A stretch of 64,000 nt of DNA from Deltaproteobacteria bacterium (GTDB taxonomy: Bacteria; Myxococcota_A; UBA9042; DTJE01). Of the stretch, positions 50,586-60,117 are shown piece by piece. Positions within the stretch are counted from its first letter, which is position 1. The number at the start of each line of letters is the position of its first letter. A model generated the notes under the pieces. That model was not told the DNA's origin. It searched no databases and saw only the letters and a list, made by a program, of their open reading frames with translations. The DNA lies in NCBI GenBank assembly GCA_029547805.1, contig JAKPOP010000028.1:1-64000 (forward strand), written 5' to 3'. Both the position numbers and the translations under genes were made by a program.

Positions 50586-50715
50586 GGATTCCTTGCGGGT
50601 TCCCGGGACCCGCCACGCAGGACGGGGGCCGCCTTCGCGATCCGGGCGCCCGCGGCATCGGCGCAGGGCCATTCCACGGATCGGCGCCAACCCCCTGGGG
50701 TCGACCGGCCCCGAC

Positions 50716-50745
50716 TTGGCTTCCGGCCGACCGCTGGGAAATAAT
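50716..50745 (+). promoter_or_regulatory. Predicted promoter of TPR-kinase gene
   Basis: TTGGCT (50716-50721), an 18-bp spacer and AATAAT (50740-50745, 5/6) lie 37 bp ahead of the ATG at 50782. Confidence 0.45.
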
Positions 50746-50781
50746 GGCAGCGTCCTGCGACCACCGGGCGGCTCCGTGGGG

Positions 50782-52851
50782 ATGTGGATCTCGATCGTGG
50801 CCTTCCTGGGGGCCCTGGTTCTGGCCGCGGCGGCCCTGTGGGTCCGCCGGTCCGGGTCCCGGGTCCCGGACGCCCCCGCGCCGGATCCCCGAAACCACCC
50901 GACCCCGGGGCGCCCGATCTCGGTCGAGGCCCGCCTGCTGGTCCAGGCAGGCCAGCCCCAGGAGGCCCTGGACCTCCTGCTGCAGCAGGGGGATTTCCGG
51001 CAGGCCGGACGGGTGGCCCTCAAGATGCAGCGGTACCAGCGGGCCGCCGAACTCTTTGAACGGGCAGGAGATTTCGAGGCAGCCGGCAACGCCCTGCTCC
51101 GGGTCCCGGACCTCCGCCGAGCCGCCGAGTTCTTCTCCCGGGCGGGCAATCCCGAGAAGGCCGCCGAGATCCTCTCCCAGGTCGGGGACCTCTGGGGAGC
51201 GGCCGAGGCCCTGGTGACCGCCGGTCGGCTGGAACAGGCTGCGCGGGTCTACCGGGTCCTGGGACGGGAGTCCGAGGCCCACCGCCTCTCGGCCCAGGTC
51301 CTGCGGCGCCAGGGTCGGCACCAGCAGGCGGCGGAACTCTACGAGTCCCTCGGGGACTACCTGAACGCCGCCGAGTGCTATGCCCAGCAGGGCCAGGCCC
51401 GGGAGGCGGCCCACTGCTACCTTCGGGCCGGGCGGGCCGACCTGGGCGGGGCGGTGCTGGAGCAGGCGGGCCTCGGTTCCGAGGCCGCGGCGCTCTACGA
51501 GGAGGCCGGGCTGCACGAACGGGCCGCGGCGCTCTACGCCCAGGTCCAGGACCCCGACCGGGAGATCCGGGCGCTTGCCGCCGCAGGACGCTACCTGGAG
51601 GCCGGCCGGATGGCCTGGGATCTGGGTCGGGTGGACCAGGCCGAGGAGATCCTGCGCCTCGCCTCCCCGGCGGACCGGGGATATGCCCGGGCCTGCTACC
51701 TCCTGGGACGCATCCTGACCCGGAAGGGGCAGACCGACGAGGCGGTCCGCTACTACCTCCAGTTCGTGGAACGGGTCACGCCAACCGCGGCCACCCAGGA
51801 GGCCTTCGAGCATCTGGTGGGCTTCTTCACCCGCTCCCAGGCCCTGGATGCCGCGCTCAAGACGCTCCGGAAACTGGAGGCGGCGAACCTGCTCCGGGAC
51901 GCCCTCCGGTTCGAGTTGCAGCGCCTGGAGGACGCCCGGCGTCTGGCCGAGGTCCAGGACACCTCTGCGACGGGCAGGCCCGCGGCTCCCCCGGCGATCC
52001 CTCCGGGCCTCCCGGAACGTTATCAGGTGGTCCGGCGCCTGGGCGAGGGTGGCACGGCGATCGTCTACCTGGCCCGGGACCAGGTCCTGGACCGGGACGT
52101 CGTCCTGAAGTTCCTCTCCAATCCCCACCTCCCGGAAAACCTTGCCGAGGAGTACTTCCTGCGGGAGGCCCGGATCCTGGCGAGCCTGTCCCATCCCCAC
52201 ATCGTCCAGGTCTACGACATGGGGCAGGTCTCGGGACGGCAATACCTGGTGATGGAGTACCTGGACGGGTCCTCCCTGGCCGACCTGCTGGATCGGGTTC
52301 CCCAGCACCGCCTCCCCCTGCCCCGGGTGGCCGTGATGGCCCGGGAACTGGCCGAGGCCCTGGACTTCGCGCACCAGCACCGGGTGATCCACCGGGACAT
52401 CAAGCCGGGCAACGTGATGGTGCTCCAGGACGGGCGGTGCAAACTGATGGACTTCGGCATGGCGAAGGCCCTGGAGGTCCACCGGGACCGGAGCCTCTTC
52501 ATCTGTGGCACCCCGGACTACATGTCGCCGGAACAGGAGGCGGGCCACGACCTGACCCCCGCCACGGACCTCTATTCCTTCGGCCTGCTGCTCATGGAGG
52601 CGCTCCTCGGTCCCCTGCCCTCGGGACCCACGGCTCGAAACGCCCGGGATGCCCGCCTCCAGTTCCTGGACCAGTCTTCGCTGCCCCGGGAACTGGGGGA
52701 GGTGCTCCGGCGCTGCCTGGACCTGGATCCCACGGCTCGCCCGGCCACCTCCCGGGAAGTGGCCGATGCCCTGCAGCGCGCGGTCGTGTCTGAAGGGCCT
52801 TCGCCATCCGAGGACGGCGACGAGGAAGAGCCGCCGCCGCTGATGCGATGA
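50782..52851 (+). CDS. Membrane-anchored TPR-Ser/Thr kinase fusion
   Basis: The 689-residue product has one N-terminal transmembrane helix (2-22, [20 protein letters not shown]) followed by positive charge, so the rest should be cytoplasmic. Residues 50-395 form about ten TPR-like helical pairs, rich in repeats like [19 protein letters not shown]. The kinase domain (about 412-670) has [14 protein letters not shown]443, H537-R538-D539 (IHRDIKPGN) and D557-F-G, so it looks active. TPR before kinase is the reverse of the usual kinase-TPR order. The ATG at 50782 is chosen for the membrane helix; GTG at 50776 is an alternative. Confidence 0.88.
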   Translation: MWISIVAFLGALVLAAAALWVRRSGSRVPDAPAPDPRNHPTPGRPISVEARLLVQAGQPQEALDLLLQQGDFRQAGRVALKMQRYQRAAELFERAGDFEAAGNALLRVPDLRRAAEFFSRAGNPEKAAEILSQVGDLWGAAEALVTAGRLEQAARVYRVLGRESEAHRLSAQVLRRQGRHQQAAELYESLGDYLNAAECYAQQGQAREAAHCYLRAGRADLGGAVLEQAGLGSEAAALYEEAGLHERAAALYAQVQDPDREIRALAAAGRYLEAGRMAWDLGRVDQAEEILRLASPADRGYARACYLLGRILTRKGQTDEAVRYYLQFVERVTPTAATQEAFEHLVGFFTRSQALDAALKTLRKLEAANLLRDALRFELQRLEDARRLAEVQDTSATGRPAAPPAIPPGLPERYQVVRRLGEGGTAIVYLARDQVLDRDVVLKFLSNPHLPENLAEEYFLREARILASLSHPHIVQVYDMGQVSGRQYLVMEYLDGSSLADLLDRVPQHRLPLPRVAVMARELAEALDFAHQHRVIHRDIKPGNVMVLQDGRCKLMDFGMAKALEVHRDRSLFICGTPDYMSPEQEAGHDLTPATDLYSFGLLLMEALLGPLPSGPTARNARDARLQFLDQSSLPRELGEVLRRCLDLDPTARPATSREVADALQRAVVSEGPSPSEDGDEEEPPPLMR

Positions 52852-52857
52852 ACGATC

Positions 52858-53403
52858 CTAGGGCAGGCTCGGCAGGGAGGCCTCCTCGAACTCGAGGGTC
52901 TTCGAGAAGGGGCCCAGTTTCCCACTGATGGCGATCTTGCCGGGACGGGAACGGGACATCGCGGTGATCGTGGCGCTGCCCTTCGTGACCCCCGAGAGCC
53001 CGCTGAAGGATCCGGGCTTCAGGACGCCCGAGATCGTCCGGTCGAAGGTGACCGTGTTCTCCTCGTCGAACTTCTTGCTGAAGCCGCTCTTGAGGGTGAT
53101 CGTCAGTGCCCCCGAGGACGGGTCGTGGCGGAAGTCCACCACGTTGGTCGGGACCAGTTTCTCGGGGAGGTTGTTTTCCCGGAACAGGCGCCGCAACTCC
53201 TCCACCGGATCCTTGTTCTCCGGGGCGGCCGGCAGGCGTGGCTTGGATTCCTGTTGGGCCCGGGGCGAGGCCTTTCGGCTCTGCTCGGCGAACCCGCCCG
53301 CCGGGACCTCCCGCTTCTTCGGGTCCTTCACCGGCTCCCGAGCGGCCTCCTCCTTCATCTTCTTCGCCTCGGCGGCCTTGGCCGGTTCCTTCTCGATAAA
53401 CAT
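52858..53403 (-). CDS. Small protein with charged N-terminus, unknown
   Basis: The 181-residue product has a Lys/Glu/Ala-rich, probably disordered or coiled N-terminus (KEPAKAAEAKKMKEEAAR). A compact beta-rich C-terminal domain (about 85-181) follows, with NVVDFRHDPSSGALTITLKS, TVTFDRTISGVLKPG and KIAISGKLGPFSKTLEF. There is no signal peptide. It starts at an ATG with GGGGGTGACC upstream and a TATAAT promoter behind it. I do not recognise the family. Confidence 0.65.
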   Translation of the reverse strand: MFIEKEPAKAAEAKKMKEEAAREPVKDPKKREVPAGGFAEQSRKASPRAQQESKPRLPAAPENKDPVEELRRLFRENNLPEKLVPTNVVDFRHDPSSGALTITLKSGFSKKFDEENTVTFDRTISGVLKPGSFSGLSGVTKGSATITAMSRSRPGKIAISGKLGPFSKTLEFEEASLPSLP

Positions 53404-53430
53404 GGTCACCCCCTTGATGTGGCAGGCCTC

Positions 53431-53460
53431 ATTATAGGAGAACGTCGCGCCGTGGTTCAA
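53431..53460 (-). promoter_or_regulatory. Promoter with consensus TATAAT
   Basis: On the minus strand TTGAAC (53460-53455), an 18-bp spacer and a perfect TATAAT (53436-53431) fill the gap between the hisC stop and the next gene. The leader is about 20 nt. Confidence 0.6.
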
Positions 53461-54611
53461 GGAGCCGCGAGCAAATCCGGCTCCCGTTCGAGCAGGAGGT
53501 CGATCCGCTCCACCAGGTCGTTCATCTGGGACAGCGTCCCGATCGTGATGCGGATGTACCCCTCGAACCCCTCCAGATGGCTCCGGTCCCGGACGAAGAC
53601 CGCCACGGACTCCAGGGCCTGGACCAGCCGTCGAGGGTCCCGGACCCGGACGTTGATGAAGTTGGCCTCGCTGTTTCGCACCTCGGCTCCCCGGCGACGC
53701 AGTTCGGTGACCAGGAAGGCCCGGGCACCCCGGACCTGGGCGATGTAGGCCTCCCGGGCGTCCACGTCGGCCAGCGCCGCCCGGGCGCCGACCTGGGCCA
53801 GGGCATTCACGCTCTTCGGGTTGTAGGGCTTCCGCAGGTGGCCCATCAGGTAGGGCCCGGCCATCAGGTAGCCCACCCGAAGGCCGGCGATACCGAAGCA
53901 CTTGCTGAAGGTCCGGGTCACGGCCAGGTTGGGCAGGTGCTGGACCAGGGGCGCCGAGGTGATCCCGGCGAACTCGTAGTATGCCTCGTCCACGACGAAG
54001 AGGGTCGCCGGGAAGGCCCGACACAGGGAGGCCACGTCCTGGGGCGAGGTCAGCACGCCCGTCGGGTTGGCCGGCGAGGGAAGATAGACCATGCGGGTCG
54101 CCGGGGTCAGTGTCTCCAGCAGGGTCGCGACCGCATCCTGGAAGGGGTCCGGGGGCATCGCCTTTCGGGGCTCCACGCCCCGCCCCCGGGCGAAGATCAG
54201 GAAGTGCCCGTAGGTCGGCCAGACCACCACCACGTCGTCGCCGGGATCGATGAAGGTGCGGCAGAGGAGGTCCAGGGCATCGTCGGACCCGTTGGTGACC
54301 AGGATCCCCTCGGCGGGAACGCCGGTGTAGCGCGCCAGGTCCTCCCGGAGCCCCGCCGCCCCCAGTTCGGGATACCAGTTCAGGTGATGCCCGTTGGCCA
54401 GAAATCCGGTAATGGCCTCGATCACCTTGGGTGTCGGGGGGATCGACGACTCGTTCCAGTCCAGTTTCAGGGGCACGGCACCCCGGGGGAGCCTCCGGAT
54501 CACCGACAGCGAGGAGACAGCGTCGTAAGGAGCCAGGGACTCCGTCGCCCGGGACGGCGCCGGGACCGGTGGCGACTGGACCGTCGGGTGTTTCGGTGTT
54601 TCCTGGATCAC
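53457..54611 (-). CDS. hisC: Histidinol-phosphate aminotransferase family protein
   Basis: The 384-residue fold type I aminotransferase probably acts in histidine synthesis. Motifs are LKLDWNESSIPPTPKV, NWYPELGAAGLREDLA, VTNGSDDALDLL, YLPSPANPTGVL, VVDEAYYEFAG and the PLP lysine in RTFSKCFGIAGLRVGY. The N-terminal 35 residues are Pro/Ser-rich and not conserved. GTG at 54611 is preferred (GGGGGGAA upstream); an earlier GTG (54674) falls next to a promoter-like element. No other his gene is nearby, so a related amino acid substrate cannot be excluded. Confidence 0.85.
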   Translation of the reverse strand: MIQETPKHPTVQSPPVPAPSRATESLAPYDAVSSLSVIRRLPRGAVPLKLDWNESSIPPTPKVIEAITGFLANGHHLNWYPELGAAGLREDLARYTGVPAEGILVTNGSDDALDLLCRTFIDPGDDVVVVWPTYGHFLIFARGRGVEPRKAMPPDPFQDAVATLLETLTPATRMVYLPSPANPTGVLTSPQDVASLCRAFPATLFVVDEAYYEFAGITSAPLVQHLPNLAVTRTFSKCFGIAGLRVGYLMAGPYLMGHLRKPYNPKSVNALAQVGARAALADVDAREAYIAQVRGARAFLVTELRRRGAEVRNSEANFINVRVRDPRRLVQALESVAVFVRDRSHLEGFEGYIRITIGTLSQMNDLVERIDLLLEREPDLLAAP

Positions 54612-54656
54612 GCTTCCCCCCTGCCTGCTCGCGGGCACCCCACCGGGAATCCCGAC

Positions 54657-54673
54657 AAGCAGGTTTTGTGCCA
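54657..54673 (-). promoter_or_regulatory. Sigma54-like -24/-12 element upstream of hisC
   Basis: Read on the minus strand the element is TGGCAC-AAAAC-CTGCTT. The invariant GG and GC are separated by exactly 10 bp, as in RpoN promoters; the -12 box is CTGC instead of TTGC. The start of transcription would be about 36 nt upstream of the GTG at 54611. Confidence 0.4.
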
Positions 54674-55014
54674 CCGTCGCGCCGGAATGTCAATTTCTTG
54701 ACAGTCCCGTGACTTGCGTGCCGCCGGGGGACCCGGGTGCCTTCCTCCGGTCCTGATCGCCCACCCGCCGGTGGAGGATCCTTACTCCAATCCCTGGACA
54801 GCCCTCCGCCGACGCGGCACCTCGACAAGGGGAGGAGGTCCGCTCCCCCCCCCGTGCCGCGCCCGCCTTCCCCGGGATCCGCTCGGAGCCCTCGGGCCGC
54901 TGCGCTCAGCGGTCCGCCTCTCCGGGCGGGCCACGATTTCGCCAGGGCCACGACGACGCCCTCCCTCCTGCCGGGTGACAGGGAATGCCCCGGTGCAATC
55001 GAGGCGACGTTTCT

Positions 55015-55042
55015 TTGACTGTCACGGGGGGTTCGGCATACC
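55015..55042 (+). promoter_or_regulatory. Possible promoter of pilQ-like gene
   Basis: TTGACT (55015-55020), a 16-bp spacer and CATACC (55037-55042, 3/6) lie upstream of the GGAGG and ATG at 55081, with a leader of about 32 nt. One arm of an inverted repeat overlaps the -35. Confidence 0.35.
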
Positions 55043-55080
55043 ATCGCAGCGAGAGTGGCTCCCTTCGGCCGGAGGTTCGA

Positions 55081-58000
55081 ATGTCACGCTCCCGACTTGT
55101 GCCGATGGTGGTGATGGGCGGACTGCTGGCGACGGCTCCCCTGCTGGGCCAGGTCCCCGCGACCAACCCGATCCAGGGCATCTCGGTCACCGAGGAGGCC
55201 CAGGAGACGGTCGTCACGATCACCACCTCGCAGACCCCGACATTTACGGTCTTCCGCCTGGAGGACCCGGTGCGTCTGTTCATCGATGTGAACCGGGGCG
55301 ACATCTCGGCCGCCGCGGAGCCCATCGTGGTGGACAACGGGGTCGTGGATCAGGTGGGCACGCTCCAGTTCAAGTCCTCGGGCGTGCCGATGGGGCGTGT
55401 GATCATCGGGCTGCGGGAGGAGGCGGGGTACGACGTCCGAACCGAGGGCAACCGGATCGTCGTGCGCATCGACGCGAGCCGGCGGCGACCGTCGGGAGCC
55501 GAGACAGGGGCGCTGGCCCGCAAGGCCCAGGAGGTCCGGGACCAGATCGCGCGGGAACAGGCGGTGCTGGACCAGTTGCGGGCCGCCCGGGAACGGGAGT
55601 CCGCCCTGCGGGCCGAGGAGGAAAAGAGCCGGAAGGAGGCGGAGCGGCTGCGACAGGAGGCCGAGCGACTGGCCCGGGAGTCGCGGCAGCAGGCCGAACG
55701 GGCCTCGGAGGATGCCCGGCAGGAGCAGGCCCGGCTCGCGGAGTTGCGTCGACAGGCCGATGCCCAGTCCCGGGAACTGGCCGAACGGACCCGGGCCGCG
55801 GAGGCCCAGTTGAAGGACCTTCAGGCCCAGGCCGCGGCCCTGGAACGCCAGCGCCAGGAGATCGATGCGCGGACCCGGAGGCTCGCGGACCAGCGAACCA
55901 CCGAAGCGGAGCAGGCCATCCGGTCCCTGGAGCAGCAGCGCGCGGACCTGGAGCGGAAGACCCAGGATGCGGCCCAGAAGGCTCGGGAGGCCGAGCAGCG
56001 CCTGGAGGCGCTCCGGAGCGAGGCGACGAAGGCCGCGACCCAGCGGGATGCCCTGACGGAGGCCCAGCGGCTGGAGGCGGCTCGGCTCGAGGTCCTCAAG
56101 AAGGAGCAGGAGGCCGCCCGGGCCGAGAGCCAGGCCCTGGAACGGGCCAGGTCCGCTGAGGCCGAGATGGTCCGCCAGGCAGCCGCGCGTCGGGAGGCCG
56201 AGGAGCGAGCGGCCGAGCAGGCCCGGGAGGCCCGACGGGCAGCCGAGGAGGCGGTCCGGGCCGAGGAGGCCCGGCTGGCCGCGGCCCGGAAGGCCCGGGA
56301 GGCCGAGGAGGCCCACCGCAAGTCCCTCCAGGACCTGGCCGCCAGCGAGGCCGAGAAGGCCCGGCAGGCACGGCAGGCACGGGAACAGGAGGAGCGACTG
56401 CAGGCCGAGATCGCCCAGGCAAGGACCCGGGCCGAGACGACCAGGGTCCGGGAACTGGAGGAGCAACTGGCGGCGAACCAGGCCCGGGCCCGGCAGGCGG
56501 CGGAACAGCTGGCCGGGCGACTCGCGGATGCCGAGGCGGCAGCCCGTGCCCGGGAGCAGGAACTGGCCGCGGCGACGACCCAGGCCCGGGATCTGGAGCA
56601 GCGCCTGGCCCAGCTGCAGCGGGAGAGGGACACCCTGGCCCAGCAGGCCCGCAACGCGGAGCAGGAGGCCCGGGAGGCGGCCCGCCGAGCGGACGAGGCC
56701 ATCGCGGCCCGGGCGGCCGTCGAGACCCAGCGGCAGGAGGCCGAGCGGCTGGCCCAGGCCCTGAAGGCCCAGCGGGAGGAACTGGCCCGGCTGGAGGGCC
56801 AGGCCCGGGCGAAGGCCGCCGAGCTGGAGGCCGTGGCCTCCCGGGCGGAACGGACCTCCGCAGAGGTGACCGAACTGGAGAGCCGGAGGGCACAGGCCGC
56901 TGAAGAGCGGGCCCGGGCCGAGGCGGCCCTGGCGGCGGAGGAGGCACGGCTGGCCCAACTGGCCCAGGAACGGAACGCGGCCCGGAAGGAACTGGAGGAC
57001 CTGAGACGGCAGACGATGGAGCTCCAGGCCCAGCGGGAGCAGGAACTGGCCCGACTCCGGGAGGACCTGCAACGGGAGCGACAGCGGGCCGAGGGGGTCG
57101 AGACGGAGCGCAGCGAGGCCCTGGCCCAGGAACTGCGTCAGAAGGAACAGGAGATGGCGACCCTCCGGGAGTCGCTCCAGGCCCTGCGGGCCGACGTGGA
57201 GGCGACCCGGGCCGAGATGCAGACGAAGGAAGAGACGATCCGGGAACTGACGGACCGGATGGCGAAGGCCCGGGAGGAGGTCGCCCGGGCCCAGCAGGAG
57301 GCGACGCGACGAGAACGGGAGGTCCAGGAACTGCGCCGGGACCTCGCGGCAGCCCAGGCCCGCCAGGACGCCGGGCAGGCCTCGGAGGTCGCCCGGCTCC
57401 AGAAGGCCCTGGGGGAGCGGGAGGCGGCCCTGGAGAGCACCCGGCAGGACCTCGACCGGCGGCTGCAGCAGGCCGACGAACTGGCCCGGCGCCGCGAAGA
57501 GGAAGTCCGGCGACTGACCGCGGACCTGGAGCGGGCCCGGACTGCCCAGCAGCAGGAGCGGGAACAGCGTGCCCAGGAGGTGGAGTCCCTCCGGGGACGC
57601 CTCCAGACGCGGGAGGCAGAACTCCAGGTGATCCGGAAGGCCTACGACGACGCCCGGAAGGCGGCAGGCCGGGACCGGGGCGAGCAGCAGCGAGCCGAGA
57701 CGCTCCGGAAGCGCCTGGAGGCCCAGCAGCAGGAACTGAAGGAACTGCGGGCGCGCTACCAGAAGGAGTCCCAGTCGGTCCGACAGGAACTGCAGTCCCG
57801 GGACCGGCGCATTGCGGAACTGGAGCGACAGATCCAGGCGCTCCGGGCCGACGACGCCGCACGGGAATCAGCAGAGGTGGCGCGGCTCCGGCGGCTCGTC
57901 TCCCAGAAGGAGTCGGAACTGGCCGAGGCCCAGCGCCGGGAGGCCGAGGCCCGGAAGGCCGGGGAGGCCCGGGAGACCACCGCATCCAGGCAGTGGCGGG

Positions 58001-60117
58001 AGGACCTGGCCCGGACCCAGCGGGAACTGGACCGAGCCCGGGCCGAGATGGCGGCGGCCCAGGCCCGGGAGAAGGAGGCCCGGGAACGGGAGGCCCGGGT
58101 CGCGAGCCGGATCGATGAACTCACGGCGGCCCAGGCCCGGGCGGAACAGGAGGCCCAGGCGGCCCGGGCGGCCGCCGACGAGGTGACCCGGCGCCTCCGG
58201 GAGCAGGAGACCGAGGTGGCCCGGCTGCAGCGGGAGCTGGACGCGGCGCGAAGGGCCCAGGCGGCACCGCCGGCGAGGGCCCAGGCGCCCGAGAAGAAGG
58301 CCACCCTGCGCAACGTGGACTTCCGGGCCGGTCGCAGCGGGCCGTCCCTGATCCTGGACGTGGAGGGCAGCCCCCGATACGAGGTGGTCGAGGGGAACCG
58401 CCAGTGGGTCCTGACGCTCCAGGACACCGTGGTGCCCAAGGCCCTGGAACGGAAGATGGACGTGACGGCCTTCGAGTCCCGGGTGACGACGATCAGCGTG
58501 TTCCAGGACGCCCAGGGAAGCGCCCGGATCGTCGCGGACCTGTCGCAGCCCGTGGGACAGTCCCTGGTCCAGGATGGCAACCGCCTGCTGTGGACCTTCA
58601 CCGGGACCTCCGGTGACCGCATGGTGGCCGGCGAGACCGGCGGTCCGGCAGAGGCCCGCACCGGTCCACCCCCGGCCCGGGTCGTGGCCCGGGCGACCCC
58701 CGCGGCGCCCCCGCCGCCCCCGGCCTACGCGCCTCCTGCGGCTCCGGCTCCCGGAGCGGGGCAGGGAGCGACCGTGACCGTGCCGACGGGCGAAGGCCGG
58801 GAGTACCTGAAGCCCGCGATGGTCCCGAAGCGCAAGAAATACAAGGGGAAGCGCATCAACCTGACGGTGAAGGACGCCGACATCCAGAACGTCCTGACCT
58901 TCCTGGCCCGGGAGGGCAAGGTCAACATCGTGACCTCCGAGGACGTCAAGGGGAAGGTCACCTTCCACCTGGAGGACGTGCCGTGGGACCTGGCCCTGGA
59001 CACCGTGCTGCGGGCCAAGGGGCTGGACTACGTCATCGAGCAGGGCATCTACCGGGTGGCCCCGGTGGAGCAGATCCAGAAGGAATACGAGGCCCAGGTC
59101 GAGAAGCAGAAGAAGCAGCAGGCCCTGAAGCCCATCATCGTGCGCCTGATCCCCATCAACTACGGGGACGGGACCGAGATGATGGCCCGGGTCCGGTCGG
59201 TGCTGTCGCCCCAGGGGACCTGCGAGGTGGACCTGCGGACCAACACCCTCGTGATCAAGGACACCGAGGACTTCCTGGAGGCCGCCGAGGACCTGGTCCG
59301 GCGCCTGGACCAGCAGACCTCCCAGATCCTGATCGAGGCCCGGATCGTCGAGGCCCGGACCACGTTCAAGGAGGACATCGGCATCCAGTGGGGCGGCCAC
59401 TTCGCGATGAACTCGGCCTTCGGAAACGAGACGGGGCTCGTCTTCCCCAGCAGCATCGGCCTGGCCGGCGGCGTCGAGCCCTCGGACCCCAAGGGCGGCA
59501 TCGGCTTCCAGAACCCGAACTGGGTGGTGAACCTCCCGGCGGCGGTCGGTCAAGGCACCGGCGGTGCCATCGGAATCCAGCTGGGGTCCATCGGCGGCGC
59601 GGGCAACCTCTCGCTCCGGCTCTCGGCGGCCGAGGAGAACGGGGACGTCAAGATCATCTCGTCGCCCCGGATCTCGACGCTGGACAACCGGACCGCGGTG
59701 ATCTCCCAGGGCGTCTCGATTCCCATCAGCGTCGTGTCGGCGGCGGGCGTGAACACCCAGTTCTTCGCCGCGGAACTGCGCCTGGAGGTGACGCCCCACG
59801 TGACGCGGGACGGCCACATCTCGCTGCGGCTCAACATCACCAAGAACGAGCCGGACTTCGGCAACCTCGCCGCCAATGGCAACCCGACCATCCAGAAGAA
59901 GGAGGCCCGGACCGAACTGCTGATCCGGGACGGGGACACCACGGTGATCGGCGGGATCTACACCCGGAGCACCGGCAAGTCCTACAAGAAGGTCCCCCTG
60001 CTGGGGGACATCCCGATCCTGGGCTGGATCTTCAAGTCCCGGACCCAGACCGATGACCGCAGCGAACTCTTGATCTTCATCACCCCGAAGGTCGTGAACC
60101 GGGAGGTGTCGCTATGA
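55081..60117 (+). CDS. pilQ: PilQ-family secretin with giant periplasmic coiled coil
   Basis: The 1678-residue product is about twice normal PilQ size. Order: signal peptide (1-23, VVMGGLLATAPLLG), AMIN domain (about 30-130), a coiled coil from about 145 to 1060 (Glu/Ala/Arg/Gln heptads, no prolines for long stretches), a second AMIN domain (about 1072-1170), a Pro-rich linker, the secretin N-terminal STN domain (about 1255-1320, INLTVKDADIQNVLTFLARE), an N-domain (to about 1400) and the pore-forming secretin domain ending VPLLGDIPILGWIF and LLIFITPKVVNREV. Secretins form the outer-membrane channel of type IV pili. The usual pilMNOP genes are not upstream. The stop overlaps the next ATG. Confidence 0.9.
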   Translation: MSRSRLVPMVVMGGLLATAPLLGQVPATNPIQGISVTEEAQETVVTITTSQTPTFTVFRLEDPVRLFIDVNRGDISAAAEPIVVDNGVVDQVGTLQFKSSGVPMGRVIIGLREEAGYDVRTEGNRIVVRIDASRRRPSGAETGALARKAQEVRDQIAREQAVLDQLRAARERESALRAEEEKSRKEAERLRQEAERLARESRQQAERASEDARQEQARLAELRRQADAQSRELAERTRAAEAQLKDLQAQAAALERQRQEIDARTRRLADQRTTEAEQAIRSLEQQRADLERKTQDAAQKAREAEQRLEALRSEATKAATQRDALTEAQRLEAARLEVLKKEQEAARAESQALERARSAEAEMVRQAAARREAEERAAEQAREARRAAEEAVRAEEARLAAARKAREAEEAHRKSLQDLAASEAEKARQARQAREQEERLQAEIAQARTRAETTRVRELEEQLAANQARARQAAEQLAGRLADAEAAARAREQELAAATTQARDLEQRLAQLQRERDTLAQQARNAEQEAREAARRADEAIAARAAVETQRQEAERLAQALKAQREELARLEGQARAKAAELEAVASRAERTSAEVTELESRRAQAAEERARAEAALAAEEARLAQLAQERNAARKELEDLRRQTMELQAQREQELARLREDLQRERQRAEGVETERSEALAQELRQKEQEMATLRESLQALRADVEATRAEMQTKEETIRELTDRMAKAREEVARAQQEATRREREVQELRRDLAAAQARQDAGQASEVARLQKALGEREAALESTRQDLDRRLQQADELARRREEEVRRLTADLERARTAQQQEREQRAQEVESLRGRLQTREAELQVIRKAYDDARKAAGRDRGEQQRAETLRKRLEAQQQELKELRARYQKESQSVRQELQSRDRRIAELERQIQALRADDAARESAEVARLRRLVSQKESELAEAQRREAEARKAGEARETTASRQWREDLARTQRELDRARAEMAAAQAREKEAREREARVASRIDELTAAQARAEQEAQAARAAADEVTRRLREQETEVARLQRELDAARRAQAAPPARAQAPEKKATLRNVDFRAGRSGPSLILDVEGSPRYEVVEGNRQWVLTLQDTVVPKALERKMDVTAFESRVTTISVFQDAQGSARIVADLSQPVGQSLVQDGNRLLWTFTGTSGDRMVAGETGGPAEARTGPPPARVVARATPAAPPPPPAYAPPAAPAPGAGQGATVTVPTGEGREYLKPAMVPKRKKYKGKRINLTVKDADIQNVLTFLAREGKVNIVTSEDVKGKVTFHLEDVPWDLALDTVLRAKGLDYVIEQGIYRVAPVEQIQKEYEAQVEKQKKQQALKPIIVRLIPINYGDGTEMMARVRSVLSPQGTCEVDLRTNTLVIKDTEDFLEAAEDLVRRLDQQTSQILIEARIVEARTTFKEDIGIQWGGHFAMNSAFGNETGLVFPSSIGLAGGVEPSDPKGGIGFQNPNWVVNLPAAVGQGTGGAIGIQLGSIGGAGNLSLRLSAAEENGDVKIISSPRISTLDNRTAVISQGVSIPISVVSAAGVNTQFFAAELRLEVTPHVTRDGHISLRLNITKNEPDFGNLAANGNPTIQKKEARTELLIRDGDTTVIGGIYTRSTGKSYKKVPLLGDIPILGWIFKSRTQTDDRSELLIFITPKVVNREVSL

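Larger units (their letters stand above)
54612..55080. other. 469-bp divergent intergenic region between hisC and pilQ
   Basis: The gap holds a -24/-12-like promoter toward hisC, the inverted repeat TGTCAA-TTTC-TTGACA (54688-54703), a CCGCTG-CGCT-CAGCGG hairpin (54897-54912), an inverted repeat GTGACAG (54975-54981)/CTGTCAC (55019-55025) and a promoter toward pilQ. The word GTCACGGG occurs near both promoters in opposite orientation. No convincing small gene is seen. Confidence 0.6.

Noticed and set aside
50530-50600. FMN riboswitch before ribH
   Set aside because: The predicted promoter leaves only about 20 nt of leader, and no conserved RFN element bases are seen.
50263-50781. N-terminal extension of the TPR-kinase frame
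   Set aside because: It runs antisense to ribH; the membrane helix starts at 50782 with a promoter just upstream.
54715-55018. Plus-strand open frame in the hisC-pilQ gap
   Set aside because: Composition is Pro/Arg/Ser-rich shadow with no ribosome-binding site; pilQ clearly starts at 55081 with a signal peptide.
53404-55044. Long minus-strand open frame continuing upstream of the 181-residue gene
   Set aside because: It is antisense-frame shadow of hisC on the same strand in another frame; the TATAAT promoter and ribosome-binding site support the start at 53403.
55540-58290. Repetitive GAGGCCCGG-rich tract as a DNA repeat array
   Set aside because: It is coding sequence for coiled-coil heptads with varied codons and no fixed period.
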